From GCA-2746235 sp049609225 (GTDB taxonomy: Bacteria > Planctomycetota > UBA1135): DNA of 42,331 bases. The position numbers and the translations under genes are program-made. Positions 1 to 7,909 of the stretch are shown one piece after another. The DNA is taken from contig JBMYYH010000015.1 of assembly GCA_049609225.1 (NCBI GenBank), forward strand, positions 1 through 42,331, written 5' to 3'. Position 1 is the stretch's first letter, and each line of letters starts with the position of its first letter. Below the pieces are notes generated by a model, which did no database searches, was not told the origin of the DNA, and worked only from the letters and a program-made list of their open reading frames with translations.

Positions 1-680
1 CGGTGTTGAAGGATGTCAGCTTTGCTGTCGCGCCTGGAGAGAAGGTTGCGCTGGTTGGGGCAACTGGCGCCGGCAAGACCACAGTGCTGAAACTGCTGAC
101 TCGCCTTTACGATCCACAGGAAGGTCGCATCCTGCTCGATGGCATCGACCTGCGTGACTATGAAGTACAAGACCTGCGTCGGCGTATCGGACTCGTGCCG
201 CAAGATGTCTTCCTGTTCGAGGGTGACATCCTCGAGAACATCCGCCTCGGCAATCCTGACATCGATGCACAAAAAGCCATCGAAGCAGCATCCCGTTTGC
301 ACCTCGATGAACTCGTCTCCCGCTTCCCGCATGGCTGGAAGGAAAAGGTGCGCGAACGCGGCCGCAACCTCAGCTCCGGCGAGAAACAACTCATCAGCTT
401 CGCCCGCGTACTTGCCGCATCACCGCGCGTGCTGGTGTTGGATGAAGCCACCAGCAATGTCGATTCGCACACCGAGCACCTCCTGCAGGAAGCCGTGCAC
501 GACATCATGCAAGGCCGCACCTCCCTCGCCATCGCCCACCGCCTCAGCACCGTGCGCGACGCCGACCGCATCCTCGTCTTCCACCAAGGCGAGCTCGCCG
601 AAGAAGGTGGTCACGATGCCTTGATGGACCAGGATGGGCTTTATGCCTGCTTGGTCAAGCTGCAGTACAGCGGATCCTAA
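1..680 (+). CDS. ABC exporter ATP-binding domain (5' partial)
   Basis: The left part of this gene lies outside the window; the reading frame is open from base 3. The visible 225 residues are a complete nucleotide-binding domain of a type IV (MsbA/MdlB-like) ABC exporter, which hydrolyses ATP to move a lipid, peptide or drug across the inner membrane. Seen directly: Walker A GATGAGKT (19-26), Q-loop Gln67 in VPQD, signature LSSGE (123-127), Walker B VLVLDE (143-148) and the H-loop His179. The D-loop SNVD follows Walker B. In this family the transmembrane domain normally precedes the ATPase on the same chain, so the missing part is probably the six-helix permease. The substrate cannot be deduced. 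The stop codon is followed by only about 50 bases before the next gene. Confidence 0.93.
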   Translation, partial: VLKDVSFAVAPGEKVALVGATGAGKTTVLKLLTRLYDPQEGRILLDGIDLRDYEVQDLRRRIGLVPQDVFLFEGDILENIRLGNPDIDAQKAIEAASRLHLDELVSRFPHGWKEKVRERGRNLSSGEKQLISFARVLAASPRVLVLDEATSNVDSHTEHLLQEAVHDIMQGRTSLAIAHRLSTVRDADRILVFHQGELAEEGGHDALMDQDGLYACLVKLQYSGS

Positions 681-717
681 GCTGCCCTCCTCCTTCGCCC
701 GGTATCCCAGCTTCGGT

Positions 718-723
718 TAGGAT
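718..723 (+). promoter_or_regulatory. Putative -10 hexamer TAGGAT close to start codon
   Basis: TAGGAT ends 9 bases before the ATG at 733. A weak TTCGCC lies 18 bases upstream of it. Part of the recurring TANNNT-near-start pattern in this window; here an AGGA that could serve as ribosome binding site overlaps it, so the case is ambiguous. Confidence 0.35.
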
Positions 724-732
724 GATGACACT

Positions 733-2391
733 ATGAAATACGATATCGCTCTAGCCTCGCTCATGGCCTTGTCTCTCGCAGCCACGGCCGAAGCCCAAGT
801 CGGCGGTCGCGTCGGATTGATTCGTGATCACTTGCCACCCGGCGGTTCTCTTTTGGGCTCCCTCGGAGTCGATGTCGACGGCGCCGGGGATGTCAACGGC
901 GATGGCTTCGATGACATCATCGCCGCTTGTTACGGCCTTGATGCTGCAGTGGTCTATTCCGGTAAGGATGGTTCCACTCTTCATTGGTTCACGCGGGTAG
1001 GAAGTTCTTCCGTCTATGGATCCGAAGTCGCTGGAGTTGGAGATATCAACGGCGATGGTTTCGCAGATGTTGCCGTAGGGGATCGCGGAGATGCCAGGGT
1101 CTATCTTCATTCCGGAATGGACGGCTCCTTGCTGCACACGCTTTCCGGTCCGCCGGTCTACTCCGATTTTGGTTGCTCCATCGCTGGCCTCGAAGATGTC
1201 ACGGGTGATGGCATCCCCGACATCCTCGTCGGGGCGAGGAGTACCTCCGTGCCGCCGCACAATTTCTGCGGCAGCGCTTTCGTCTTCTCCGGAGCCAGCG
1301 GAACTCAGGTGCTGAGGGTCGATGGAGATATCAGTTACGCCTCCTTTGGCCGGCACGTCAATGATGCCGGCGACGTCAATGGAGATGGCACCCCTGATTT
1401 CCTCGTCGTTGCCAGCAGGGACACCCAACCGCTGGGAACTTTGGGAGCCACGATCGTTTATTCCGGCGTGGATGGTAGTCAGCTGCTCCGCGCTACGGGA
1501 GAAAATGGGCAATCCGGTATTTGGATGCGCGCCGATGGCATTGGTGATGTCGATGGTGATGGCTTGGATGACATCGCGGTCGGCGACCACTCCACCGGCT
1601 TGCCATGGGATCGTCGCGGAGTCGTTACGGTCTATTCCGGGGCTAGCGGCCTGGCGTTATGGGAGTGGGCTGGCGTCGGCGACCAAAAAATTGGCATGGA
1701 TGTCGCAGGCACCGGAGACATCAATGGCGACGGCATCCCTGACCTGCTGGTCGGCATCCAAGGCGATTATGGCGGCAGTCTCAGTCGCCCCCGACGTTCC
1801 GCCATGTTGGTAGCTGGGCACAACGGTAAGTTCCTGGCGCGCCTTTCCGATAGTGATGGCGACAGTTCCATTCGCTTCGGGGAAGCCGTTGCGGCGGTCG
1901 GCGATATCAATGGGGATGGTCGCACCGAATTTGCGGTGGGGGATGATGAGCACGGTATCTCTAAGGGACGCGTGTTGGTCTTCGGCTTTAACCCACAGAT
2001 GACCGCCAGCACCACCGAGGTATCTGCAAGTCTTGGCGGCACCGTTGATCTGAACATCGACTTCCCACAGGTCGACGCCGGACAATCCTATGCCGTGCTT
2101 GCCTCCCGACGCGGCACCGGTCCCTTCCAAGGCGCCGGCATCCGCATTCCGCTGACTCCGGATCAGGTCTTCCGCAACGCGGCGGGAGGGCAATATCCCT
2201 TCGCGAACCACACCGGCATGCACGGTCTCCTCGATCCCGATGGAGATGCCACCGCGCAGATCGTGTTCCAGCCGCTGGAGGTGCCCGGATGGATGGTCGG
2301 CAAGACTTTCTACCTGGCCGCCGTCACCGCCGACGCCTCGGGAGTCTCGGAGAAGAGTTCTATCGTGGTGGGTATTCGTTTCCTGCCCTAG
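733..2391 (+). CDS. Secreted FG-GAP / integrin-alpha-like repeat protein
   Basis: A 552-residue exported protein. The N-terminus is a signal peptide with a likely cleavage after AEA (residue about 21). Between residues about 45 and 410 there are seven FG-GAP-type repeats, each with a calcium-loop core such as DVNGDGFDD, DINGDGFAD, DVTGDGIPD, DVNGDGTPD, DVDGDGLDD, DINGDGIPD and DINGDGRTE, followed by a YSG strand. Such repeats fold as a seven-bladed beta-propeller and bind Ca2+. The last 130 residues (about 420-552) form a separate beta-rich module that resembles the C-terminus of the propeller protein encoded at 6239-7651. No catalytic motif is visible; a surface or adhesive role is inference. 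The gene stands alone, with a TANNNT hexamer just before its start. Confidence 0.85.
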   Translation: MKYDIALASLMALSLAATAEAQVGGRVGLIRDHLPPGGSLLGSLGVDVDGAGDVNGDGFDDIIAACYGLDAAVVYSGKDGSTLHWFTRVGSSSVYGSEVAGVGDINGDGFADVAVGDRGDARVYLHSGMDGSLLHTLSGPPVYSDFGCSIAGLEDVTGDGIPDILVGARSTSVPPHNFCGSAFVFSGASGTQVLRVDGDISYASFGRHVNDAGDVNGDGTPDFLVVASRDTQPLGTLGATIVYSGVDGSQLLRATGENGQSGIWMRADGIGDVDGDGLDDIAVGDHSTGLPWDRRGVVTVYSGASGLALWEWAGVGDQKIGMDVAGTGDINGDGIPDLLVGIQGDYGGSLSRPRRSAMLVAGHNGKFLARLSDSDGDSSIRFGEAVAAVGDINGDGRTEFAVGDDEHGISKGRVLVFGFNPQMTASTTEVSASLGGTVDLNIDFPQVDAGQSYAVLASRRGTGPFQGAGIRIPLTPDQVFRNAAGGQYPFANHTGMHGLLDPDGDATAQIVFQPLEVPGWMVGKTFYLAAVTADASGVSEKSSIVVGIRFLP

Positions 2392-2406
2392 AATTCCAAG
2401 CGATCC

Positions 2407-2430
2407 TGGGGCCTCGTACAATAGGCCCCA
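2407..2430. promoter_or_regulatory. Perfect palindrome enclosing a -10-like box at the leuB start
   Basis: TGGGGCCT and AGGCCCCA are exact inverted copies (8 bp) separated by eight bases, CGTACAAT. The spacer holds TACAAT (2417-2422), a -10-like hexamer with TTCCAA 17 bases upstream, and the right arm abuts and includes the A of the ATG at 2430. It may be an operator overlapping the promoter, or a U-tract-less terminator of the preceding gene. Seen: the symmetry. Inferred: the role. Confidence 0.5.
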
Positions 2431-3491
2431 TGAACACCCATCGCATCGCGGTGATCGGCGGCGACGGCATTGGTCCGGAAGTCGTCGCCCAGGGCCTGCG
2501 CGTCTTGCACGCAGCGGCTGAAGTCCATGGTTTCGCACTCGACCTGGTCGAGATGCCTTATGGAACCGAGCATTGGCTCGCCACCGAGGAGATCTTCCCG
2601 GATGAGGCCTTCGAGTCGCTGAAGTCGATGGATGCCATTTTGCTTGGCGCGATTGGCGATCCGCGTGCACCGATCGGTTTGATCGAGCGCGGCATCATCG
2701 GTCGTCTGCGCTGGGATCTGGATTTGTGGGTCAACCTGCGCCCGATCAAGCTGCTGGATGAGAAGTTCTGTCCGCTGAAGGGGAAGTGCCCGGCCGATAT
2801 CGACATGGTCATCGTGCGTGAGAACACGGAGGATGCTTATGTCCAGAAGCCTCATTACGAGAATGAGGGCACCGAAGAGGAGATCGCGCAGCAAGCGATG
2901 CTCTACACCTACAAGGGTACCGAGCGCATCATTCGTTACGCCTTCGAGACCGCGATGACGCGCCCGCGCAAGCATCTGACCTTGATCGATAAGGCCAATG
3001 CGGTGCGCGCGCAGTCCTTGTACACGCGGATCTTCGCCGAGATGTCGAAGGAGTTCCCGGAGGTGGAGACGGGGCATCTTTATGTCGATGCAGCATGCAT
3101 GCGCATGGTCGAATCCCCGGAGTCGATCGATGTGGCCGTGACCACCAACCTGTTCGGCGACATCGTGACCGACCTCGGCGCGATGCTGCAGGGAGGTATG
3201 GGGGTTGCTGCAAGCGCCAACCTGCGTCCGGGCGAGGTTTCCTTGTTCGAATCCGTCCACGGCAGTTTCCCGCAGGCCGCGGGCAAGGATATTGCCAACC
3301 CGATCGCCACGATCAATGCCGTGGCGATGATGCTCGATTACCTCGGCGAGAAGGAAGCTTCCGCCGCGGTGGAGAATGCCGTCGCTGGCTTGCTGCAAAG
3401 CGGCACGATCCGCAGTTTGGAAGTCGGCGAACACGGCACCACGGAGATTGGCGACCTCGTCGTCGGCGCGCTGACGGCTTCGACTGTTTAG
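2430..3491 (+). CDS. leuB: Isocitrate/isopropylmalate dehydrogenase family (LeuB-type)
   Basis: A 353-residue NAD(P)-dependent beta-decarboxylating dehydrogenase. Seen: the dinucleotide-fold start IAVIGGDGIGPEVV, an arginine-rich substrate loop ending in VNLRPIK, the RENTED motif, the catalytic lysine in LIDKANAV, the metal-binding aspartates in NLFGDIVTDLGA, and the nucleotide loop FESVHGSFPQAAGK. Classical LeuB has a different sequence at the RENTED position; RENTE(D/G) occurs in isocitrate, tartrate/D-malate and in a second, planctomycete/chlamydia-like group annotated as 3-isopropylmalate dehydrogenase, which this resembles most. So the likely reaction is oxidation of 3-isopropylmalate in leucine synthesis, but tartrate or homoisocitrate is possible. 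ATG 2430 is chosen because the family N-terminus begins exactly there; the frame is open further upstream. No Shine-Dalgarno is present. No other leu gene is in the window. Confidence 0.85.
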   Translation: MNTHRIAVIGGDGIGPEVVAQGLRVLHAAAEVHGFALDLVEMPYGTEHWLATEEIFPDEAFESLKSMDAILLGAIGDPRAPIGLIERGIIGRLRWDLDLWVNLRPIKLLDEKFCPLKGKCPADIDMVIVRENTEDAYVQKPHYENEGTEEEIAQQAMLYTYKGTERIIRYAFETAMTRPRKHLTLIDKANAVRAQSLYTRIFAEMSKEFPEVETGHLYVDAACMRMVESPESIDVAVTTNLFGDIVTDLGAMLQGGMGVAASANLRPGEVSLFESVHGSFPQAAGKDIANPIATINAVAMMLDYLGEKEASAAVENAVAGLLQSGTIRSLEVGEHGTTEIGDLVVGALTASTV

Positions 3492-3579
3492 GGAGTTCCA
3501 CAGAAATCATCGGCCAGGTTTTCGAACCGCCTCCCAGGTGGTCCGTTGCCCTGATATGGCCGATTCCATAAGAGAGGGG

Positions 3580-3813
3580 ATGAGGGCGCTGTCCGCCCTG
3601 ACCTTGGGGGCGTTGGTTTCCTGCGCCGGGGCCAGCCCTGCAACCTCCTTGCCTCGCGAGCCCGAATGCAGCAAGGCGATGAAAATTGTGCCTCCCGAGG
3701 ACCCGATGCCAGCAGTGATAGAGCTCGAGGAATTAGTTGAGTTCACGGGGGAAGCTATGAGCCATGTCACTGATTGTCCCTTACGAGATTGGAATGGATG
3801 GGTTCCTCAGTAG
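3580..3813 (+). CDS. Small putative lipoprotein
   Basis: A 77-residue protein not recognised as any family. Starting at ATG 3580 it has a short signal peptide ending in a lipobox, LVSC, with the acylated Cys at residue 15, and the following 60 residues are acidic and proline-rich without repeats. An in-frame ATG at 3556 and GTG at 3538 would add a charged extension before the hydrophobic stretch, so the later start is preferred although GAGAGGGG sits very close to it. Its small size and lack of homology signal make it only a probable gene. It lies in the lower-GC stretch 3.5-5.0 kb. Confidence 0.45.
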   Translation: MRALSALTLGALVSCAGASPATSLPREPECSKAMKIVPPEDPMPAVIELEELVEFTGEAMSHVTDCPLRDWNGWVPQ

Positions 3814-3885
3814 GTGTGTGGCTACTAATATGGGCGACTCAATGTTTCCACTAGACTCACAACCCACCAATCAGGGATAAGAGAA

Positions 3886-4326
3886 ATGAATGTCGTGATA
3901 CGAATCGTTGCGGTGGTACTCGCCCAGGGCCTTGGCCTTGCGGTTGCGACTATCGCTCACGGCTTTTTGTATCGAGACGGCTCCCTCGGCGCCGTCCTGG
4001 GTGAAGAATATTGGTCCCTGATGGCTACGGTTTCTTTTTTGGGTCTCGTCACCGTTGGCCTCCCCGCGCTGTATTTTATTTCCCTTGCAGGTTTGCAAGG
4101 TCGTGCGATGTTCATGACGTTCGCAGGCGGATTAGGCGCAACCTTGTTCCTCGCAGGAGTTGTGTTGTTCTCAAGCCCGCTCGAAATGCCATCCCTTTGG
4201 ATGGTGTCCTTCGCGCTGATTCATGGATGCATAACAGGTCTTGCCTTCGCATTGTTCATGAAGGCTCTTGGAGACTCAGGAACCATCGATGATTCACTTG
4301 TTGAGGCAAGTGAACTCCTTTCGTAG
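3886..4326 (+). CDS. Small four-helix membrane protein, unknown function
   Basis: A 146-residue integral membrane protein. Hydrophobic segments are visible at about 5-25, 45-70, 76-95 and 105-127, with short polar loops and an acidic C-terminal tail (DSGTIDDSLVEASELLS). No enzyme motif or known family is recognised. AGGGATAAGAGAA precedes the ATG and could act as a weak ribosome binding site. The base composition is AT-richer than that of the flanking genes, as for its neighbours at 3580 and 4383. The three may form a small acquired or fast-evolving island. Confidence 0.7.
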   Translation: MNVVIRIVAVVLAQGLGLAVATIAHGFLYRDGSLGAVLGEEYWSLMATVSFLGLVTVGLPALYFISLAGLQGRAMFMTFAGGLGATLFLAGVVLFSSPLEMPSLWMVSFALIHGCITGLAFALFMKALGDSGTIDDSLVEASELLS

Positions 4327-4382
4327 TCCGGTAGGATGTCTAAGCGGCTGTTGCTTCCGACAATCCGCTCCCGGCCAATCCC

Positions 4383-4976
4383 ATGAGCACGATAAGACGA
4401 AATAGGAACAAGCACATCCTGATAACGGCCCTTGCACTGATCACTTCCTGTAGCGGCAGTATTGTTCAAGAAGAAGGCTGGACTGGGCCCGAGTCGTTTT
4501 CCGGTCCCTATTGGTTCCTGAACCCAAGTCAGGAGATCGAAACCGAGGAGGACTATCAAGCCTGCTGGGATGGCTTGCCGGTCGACAGAATCGAATTCTC
4601 GCGAACGAACAATGGCACCTACGGAAATCCAGTCTACTGGGCTGTTCTTTCCTCGGATGGCATGGCCCAATACTCCGGATTCATGCTAAATCGGTTGGAA
4701 GGTGACTATGCAGGGGAATTGCACCTATGGGACTATGCACGCCTTTGCTCGCTGGTTGAACATTTCGAGATCGGCGATCTGGAAGAACGTTATCGATATC
4801 CGACCTCGCATGCCGAATGGGTCAACGTGAAAATCTTGATGAAGGATGGATCCACGATAAAGGTTTCGGACTACGGAAAGGCCTCCCCACCTGAGTATCA
4901 AGCCTTCTGCGCCATGATTGAGAAAGTGCTCTATGAGATGGATTGGGAACCCACCGATCAGCCGTTGCGTGACTGA
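4383..4976 (+). CDS. Putative lipoprotein, unknown function
   Basis: A 197-residue protein with a basic N-terminus (RRNRNK), a hydrophobic segment and a lipobox ITSC with Cys23, so it is probably a membrane-anchored periplasmic lipoprotein. The mature part is rich in Trp, Tyr and acidic residues and has no motif that I recognise. A TAGGAT hexamer at 4332-4337 could be the -10 box of its promoter, which would give a leader of about 40 bases. Codon use is lower in GC than in most of the window. Confidence 0.65.
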   Translation: MSTIRRNRNKHILITALALITSCSGSIVQEEGWTGPESFSGPYWFLNPSQEIETEEDYQACWDGLPVDRIEFSRTNNGTYGNPVYWAVLSSDGMAQYSGFMLNRLEGDYAGELHLWDYARLCSLVEHFEIGDLEERYRYPTSHAEWVNVKILMKDGSTIKVSDYGKASPPEYQAFCAMIEKVLYEMDWEPTDQPLRD

Positions 4977-5006
4977 CCTCTTCTGTCCGATAGAATGAAT
5001 TCCATC

Positions 5007-5498
5007 ATGAACGCAACCTCCTCCGAAGCATCGCCCGGCAAGACCAAGGCGCAGCGGTTCTCACAGGTTTTTTGGCTGACGTTCTTGGTGGTGTCCTTGG
5101 CCTACGCTTGGTACTCCTTTTATGCGCCTTCGAATGACATCGTGTGGGCGGAGGATTACGAAGCGGCACAGGAACTAGCAGTCCAGGAGGACAAACCGAT
5201 CTTGTTGTTCTTCACCGGCAAGTGGTGCTCGCCTTGCCAGATCATGAAGCGTCAGGTGTTTGCGGATGAAGAAGTAGCGAAGAACGTCAATGCATCCTTC
5301 ATCCCAGTGACGATCGATGTGGATGCAGCCGAATCCGCAGCTGCCTTAACCCGCTATCAGATAGGCGTCACGCCGACGACCATCCTTACAGACTCGCGCG
5401 GCGTCGTCCTTCAGCGGAAGGCTGGGGGCATGAGCAAAGATGCATTTCTCGGCATGTTGGGGCAACTCGATGCACCGGCCCATGAGGCCATGAAGTGA
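5007..5498 (+). CDS. Membrane-anchored thioredoxin-fold protein
   Basis: A 163-residue protein with one N-terminal membrane helix (about 21-40) and a periplasmic thioredoxin-like domain of the Thioredoxin_7/DsbD-gamma type. The redox motif is WCSPC with Cys74 and Cys77 and the cis-proline is in GVTPT. It probably exchanges dithiols or delivers electrons in the periplasm. Two starts are possible, ATG 4995 and ATG 5007. The second is preferred because TAGAAT (4991-4996) overlaps the first and would act as a -10 box for a nearly leaderless transcript. Stop codon lies within a palindrome that separates it from the convergent gene. Confidence 0.82.
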   Translation: MNATSSEASPGKTKAQRFSQVFWLTFLVVSLAYAWYSFYAPSNDIVWAEDYEAAQELAVQEDKPILLFFTGKWCSPCQIMKRQVFADEEVAKNVNASFIPVTIDVDAAESAAALTRYQIGVTPTTILTDSRGVVLQRKAGGMSKDAFLGMLGQLDAPAHEAMK

Positions 5499-5538
5499 GG
5501 GAGTCCCTCACTCGAAGCGTATCCTAAGCAGCCGCTTC
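5494..5538. terminator. Palindromes between convergent genes (possible bidirectional terminator)
   Basis: AGTGAGGGA-G-TCCCTCACT (5494-5512) is a perfect inverted repeat that includes the stop codon of the thioredoxin gene. A second pair, GAAGCG and CGCTTC, follows with a 13-base loop. Neither has a T-tract, so intrinsic termination is uncertain, but the position between two convergent stop codons fits transcription end. Confidence 0.45.
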
Positions 5539-5539
5539 C

Positions 5540-6190
5540 CTAGAAGTGGAAACCCACTGCCACATAACCCGTCAATCCAGACAGGTTGTGGTCGAAGCCC
5601 GAGCTCGTGGCGTTGTCGCCTTTGAGGTGGGAGCTGATATCGGGCATACCTTCATAGAGAAGATACGTCTCGACCGAGAAGTCTTCGGTCAGCGCCCAGT
5701 TGAGCCCGGTTCCCACACCCCAGCCGAGGTAGCCGTCGCTCTCGAAGTTCTGTTTCTGCAGCTCGAGGCCGAAGTTGTACTGCAGTTGGGCCGTGAGGAA
5801 AGCCGTCAGCGCGCGGTTGCCGAAGTAACGACGCATGCCGGCGGTGATCTGATTGGCCTTGATGGGGGAGCCGTTGGGATCCTCGTGGTATTCGCGCTGA
5901 TCGAGACTCACGGTAGCGCTGAACTGATTGCCGATCAGGCGTTCGAGTTCCAGGCCATAACTCGAAAAACGATCGAGTTCGCGGCTGGAACCATCCACCG
6001 GCGGACGATTCGCGGTATCGATGTGCTCGATATCCATCGAGCTGTAGGCCGCGGTGCGGAACTTCAGCGTGTGAAAACCCGCAACCGACTGTTTCTTGAT
6101 GTCGGAATAAGGTGGGATGAAGTTGCAGGACATGCCACCCATACCGAGGGCAGCAATGCAAAGAAGGCCAGACGCGGATCCGATGCGCAT
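5540..6190 (-). CDS. Outer-membrane beta-barrel-like protein
   Basis: A 216-residue exported protein. The N-terminus is hydrophobic and ends in GMSC, which may be a lipobox (Cys about 22). The rest shows alternating polar/hydrophobic strands with aromatic girdle residues, for example LTAFLTAQLQYNFGLEL and WGVGTGLNWAL, and ends in a phenylalanine (VAVGFHF), the typical terminal residue of barrel proteins recognised by BamA. This suggests an eight- to ten-stranded outer-membrane barrel of the OmpW/porin-like type; a lipoprotein signal together with a barrel would be unusual. ATG 6190 is preferred to the upstream TTG because TATCCT lies six bases before it, the same spacing as at other first genes here. 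Confidence 0.7.
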   Translation of the reverse strand: MRIGSASGLLCIAALGMGGMSCNFIPPYSDIKKQSVAGFHTLKFRTAAYSSMDIEHIDTANRPPVDGSSRELDRFSSYGLELERLIGNQFSATVSLDQREYHEDPNGSPIKANQITAGMRRYFGNRALTAFLTAQLQYNFGLELQKQNFESDGYLGWGVGTGLNWALTEDFSVETYLLYEGMPDISSHLKGDNATSSGFDHNLSGLTGYVAVGFHF

Positions 6191-6238
6191 GGGCAAAGGA
6201 TAGCAACGTCTGGCCTCGGGATGCGGCGGCGGCGCGCG

Positions 6239-7651
6239 CTACTGGATGACCATCACCTTCGGCGCAGTGACGTGAGCACCACTGGCGTCGGCCACATAAC
6301 CTTGCAGGAAGAAGGTCTTGCCTTCCAGAATCGGATTCTGGGGGATGCTGAGGGAAACCTGAAGGGATCCACTCAAGTCCGAGGCGCGGCGAGTCAGGGT
6401 AGAACCGATTTCGAAGGCGACGCCCAAGTGTGCGGTCGGCGTGGTGCCCATGGCGCTCATCAGCGCGACCGGGAAGCCGGCGGTTCCTGTGAGATCGATG
6501 GTGATTTGATCGCCGCGCAAAGGCGTGGAATCGCTGAGTGCCAAAGTCCCCTGGTAAGCAGTGCCACCACTCACGGTCGGGAGATTGTCGAACACCAACA
6601 CGCGCTCGCTCGACTGCACCGTGACATAAAGCTTGCCCTGTGCGAACACCACATCGTTCGGCTGCATCGAACCACTGCCAAGGCCGACAACATCCGTCCG
6701 ACTGAGTAGCTTCTGGTTCAAGAGGTCGATCAGCAGCACCTCATTCGCCACCAATCCAGCCACCGCCATCAAGGTTTCATCTGCGGAAACCGCCAGGCCA
6801 TAACCATCGACACCTTCACAATCGATGGCGCGATCCAACTGACCTTGCGCATCAACCTTGAACAGGCGTCCGCCGAAATCGAGGCCAGTGAGGTAAGCAC
6901 TTCCATCGGACAACACCGCAATATCCTGCCCGGACGGATAACCCAGGAACTGGTCAGCATAAGCCGCAAACCAGGTTTCATCGGCATGCACGCCCTGCAA
7001 GTCATGGGTGTAGAGCCCACCTTTGCCGCCTTCAAAAGCCGGCAAGAACTCCGTCGACGGGATCCATAAGGAATCTCCCTGCACCGCCATGCGGCTGCCA
7101 CTGCGGAAGTTGATGTTGAAGCTCGCGCCAGCATCGTAAGTCTGGGTATTCCAGTTCACAGCATGCACATCGCCGCTGCCATCTTGAGTGCTCACATAGA
7201 AATGCCCATCCTTCGCCACGATGCCGAAGGGATAACAAGTGCCGAGTCCAAAGGCATCGGGGAGTGTCACGGTGGCAACCACCTGGTCCGCCGCATCCCA
7301 GATCGTGATGCTGCCGTCGGTGGAGTTGGTCACGGCACCGAACAGGACATTGCCGAGCGCGTCGTAAGCGAAGGCGATGTCTTCGGGGAACAAGCCCACA
7401 TCAATCGTGCCGACCACTGTATCGGTCAGCGGATCGATGATGACCACTGCGCGGTTGGCGCCGGCAAAATCTCCCGACAATGCCACGAACAATCGATCGC
7501 TGACCGGCTCATAAGTGATGCCGAAAGGCTTGGCGGGGGCCAAAGGGTCGCCGAGTCCGAACAGGTCGATCTCAGTGTGAAAATCCTGAGCGGCAACGGG
7601 GGCCGCGAAAAGGCCGGCACAAAGCACGGCGCGGGTGCATGCAGAAAGCAT
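6239..7651 (-). CDS. Secreted YncE/SMP-30-like beta-propeller protein
   Basis: A 470-residue exported protein. A signal peptide (cleavage after PVAA or VAAQ near residue 20) is followed by propeller blades of the YncE/NHL type, with repeated patterns such as VVIIDPLTDTVVGTIDVG, PEDIAFAYDALGN and LYVTVQSSERVLVFD. The last 100 residues (about 370-470) are a beta-sandwich-like module with TLALSDSTPLRGD, GTTPTAHLG and GKTFFLQGYVADASG, resembling the end of the FG-GAP protein at 733-2391. The start is ATG 7651, with GGAG eight bases upstream (GGAAGGAGACAGCC); the frame continues upstream but without a signal peptide. Binding of a ligand or surface structure is the likely role; no enzyme residues are evident. 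Confidence 0.82.
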   Translation of the reverse strand: MLSACTRAVLCAGLFAAPVAAQDFHTEIDLFGLGDPLAPAKPFGITYEPVSDRLFVALSGDFAGANRAVVIIDPLTDTVVGTIDVGLFPEDIAFAYDALGNVLFGAVTNSTDGSITIWDAADQVVATVTLPDAFGLGTCYPFGIVAKDGHFYVSTQDGSGDVHAVNWNTQTYDAGASFNINFRSGSRMAVQGDSLWIPSTEFLPAFEGGKGGLYTHDLQGVHADETWFAAYADQFLGYPSGQDIAVLSDGSAYLTGLDFGGRLFKVDAQGQLDRAIDCEGVDGYGLAVSADETLMAVAGLVANEVLLIDLLNQKLLSRTDVVGLGSGSMQPNDVVFAQGKLYVTVQSSERVLVFDNLPTVSGGTAYQGTLALSDSTPLRGDQITIDLTGTAGFPVALMSAMGTTPTAHLGVAFEIGSTLTRRASDLSGSLQVSLSIPQNPILEGKTFFLQGYVADASGAHVTAPKVMVIQ

Positions 7652-7861
7652 GGCTGTCTCCTTCCGGTGTCTCGACCGGAGCTTGGGTGATGCTTCCTTC
7701 ACGCCGGTGCCCCGACTTTGCACGAAAATGCGTTCACGGTGGCGGACCCGTGGAGGAATTACACCTCCTTCCCCGGATCGCGAAGGGTTAGCGGATTGGT
7801 AGGGAACGGCGACAGGACGTCGCAGAGGGCATTGTAGCGGTGCGAGAATCTGAAAAACGTT

Positions 7862-7889
7862 TACAAATGTAGTTACGATTACGAATGTA
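7862..7889. promoter_or_regulatory. Two BlaI/MecI-type operator half-palindromes
   Basis: TACAAATGTA (7862-7871) is a perfect TACA-N2-TGTA dyad, the same core as the known BlaI/MecI operators (TACATATGTA). TACGAATGTA (7880-7889) is a second copy with one mismatch, 18 bases further on centre to centre. They lie 20-48 bases before the BlaI-type gene, which fits autorepression of the blaI-blaR operon. The intergenic stretch 7652-7909 holds nothing else that I can identify. Confidence 0.7.
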
Positions 7890-7909
7890 GACGTTAGGGT
7901 GGAGAAGTC

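Noticed and set aside
3517..3528. GGTT-TTCG-AACC hairpin after the leuB-type gene
   Set aside because: The stem has only four base pairs and no T-tract; too weak to call a terminator.
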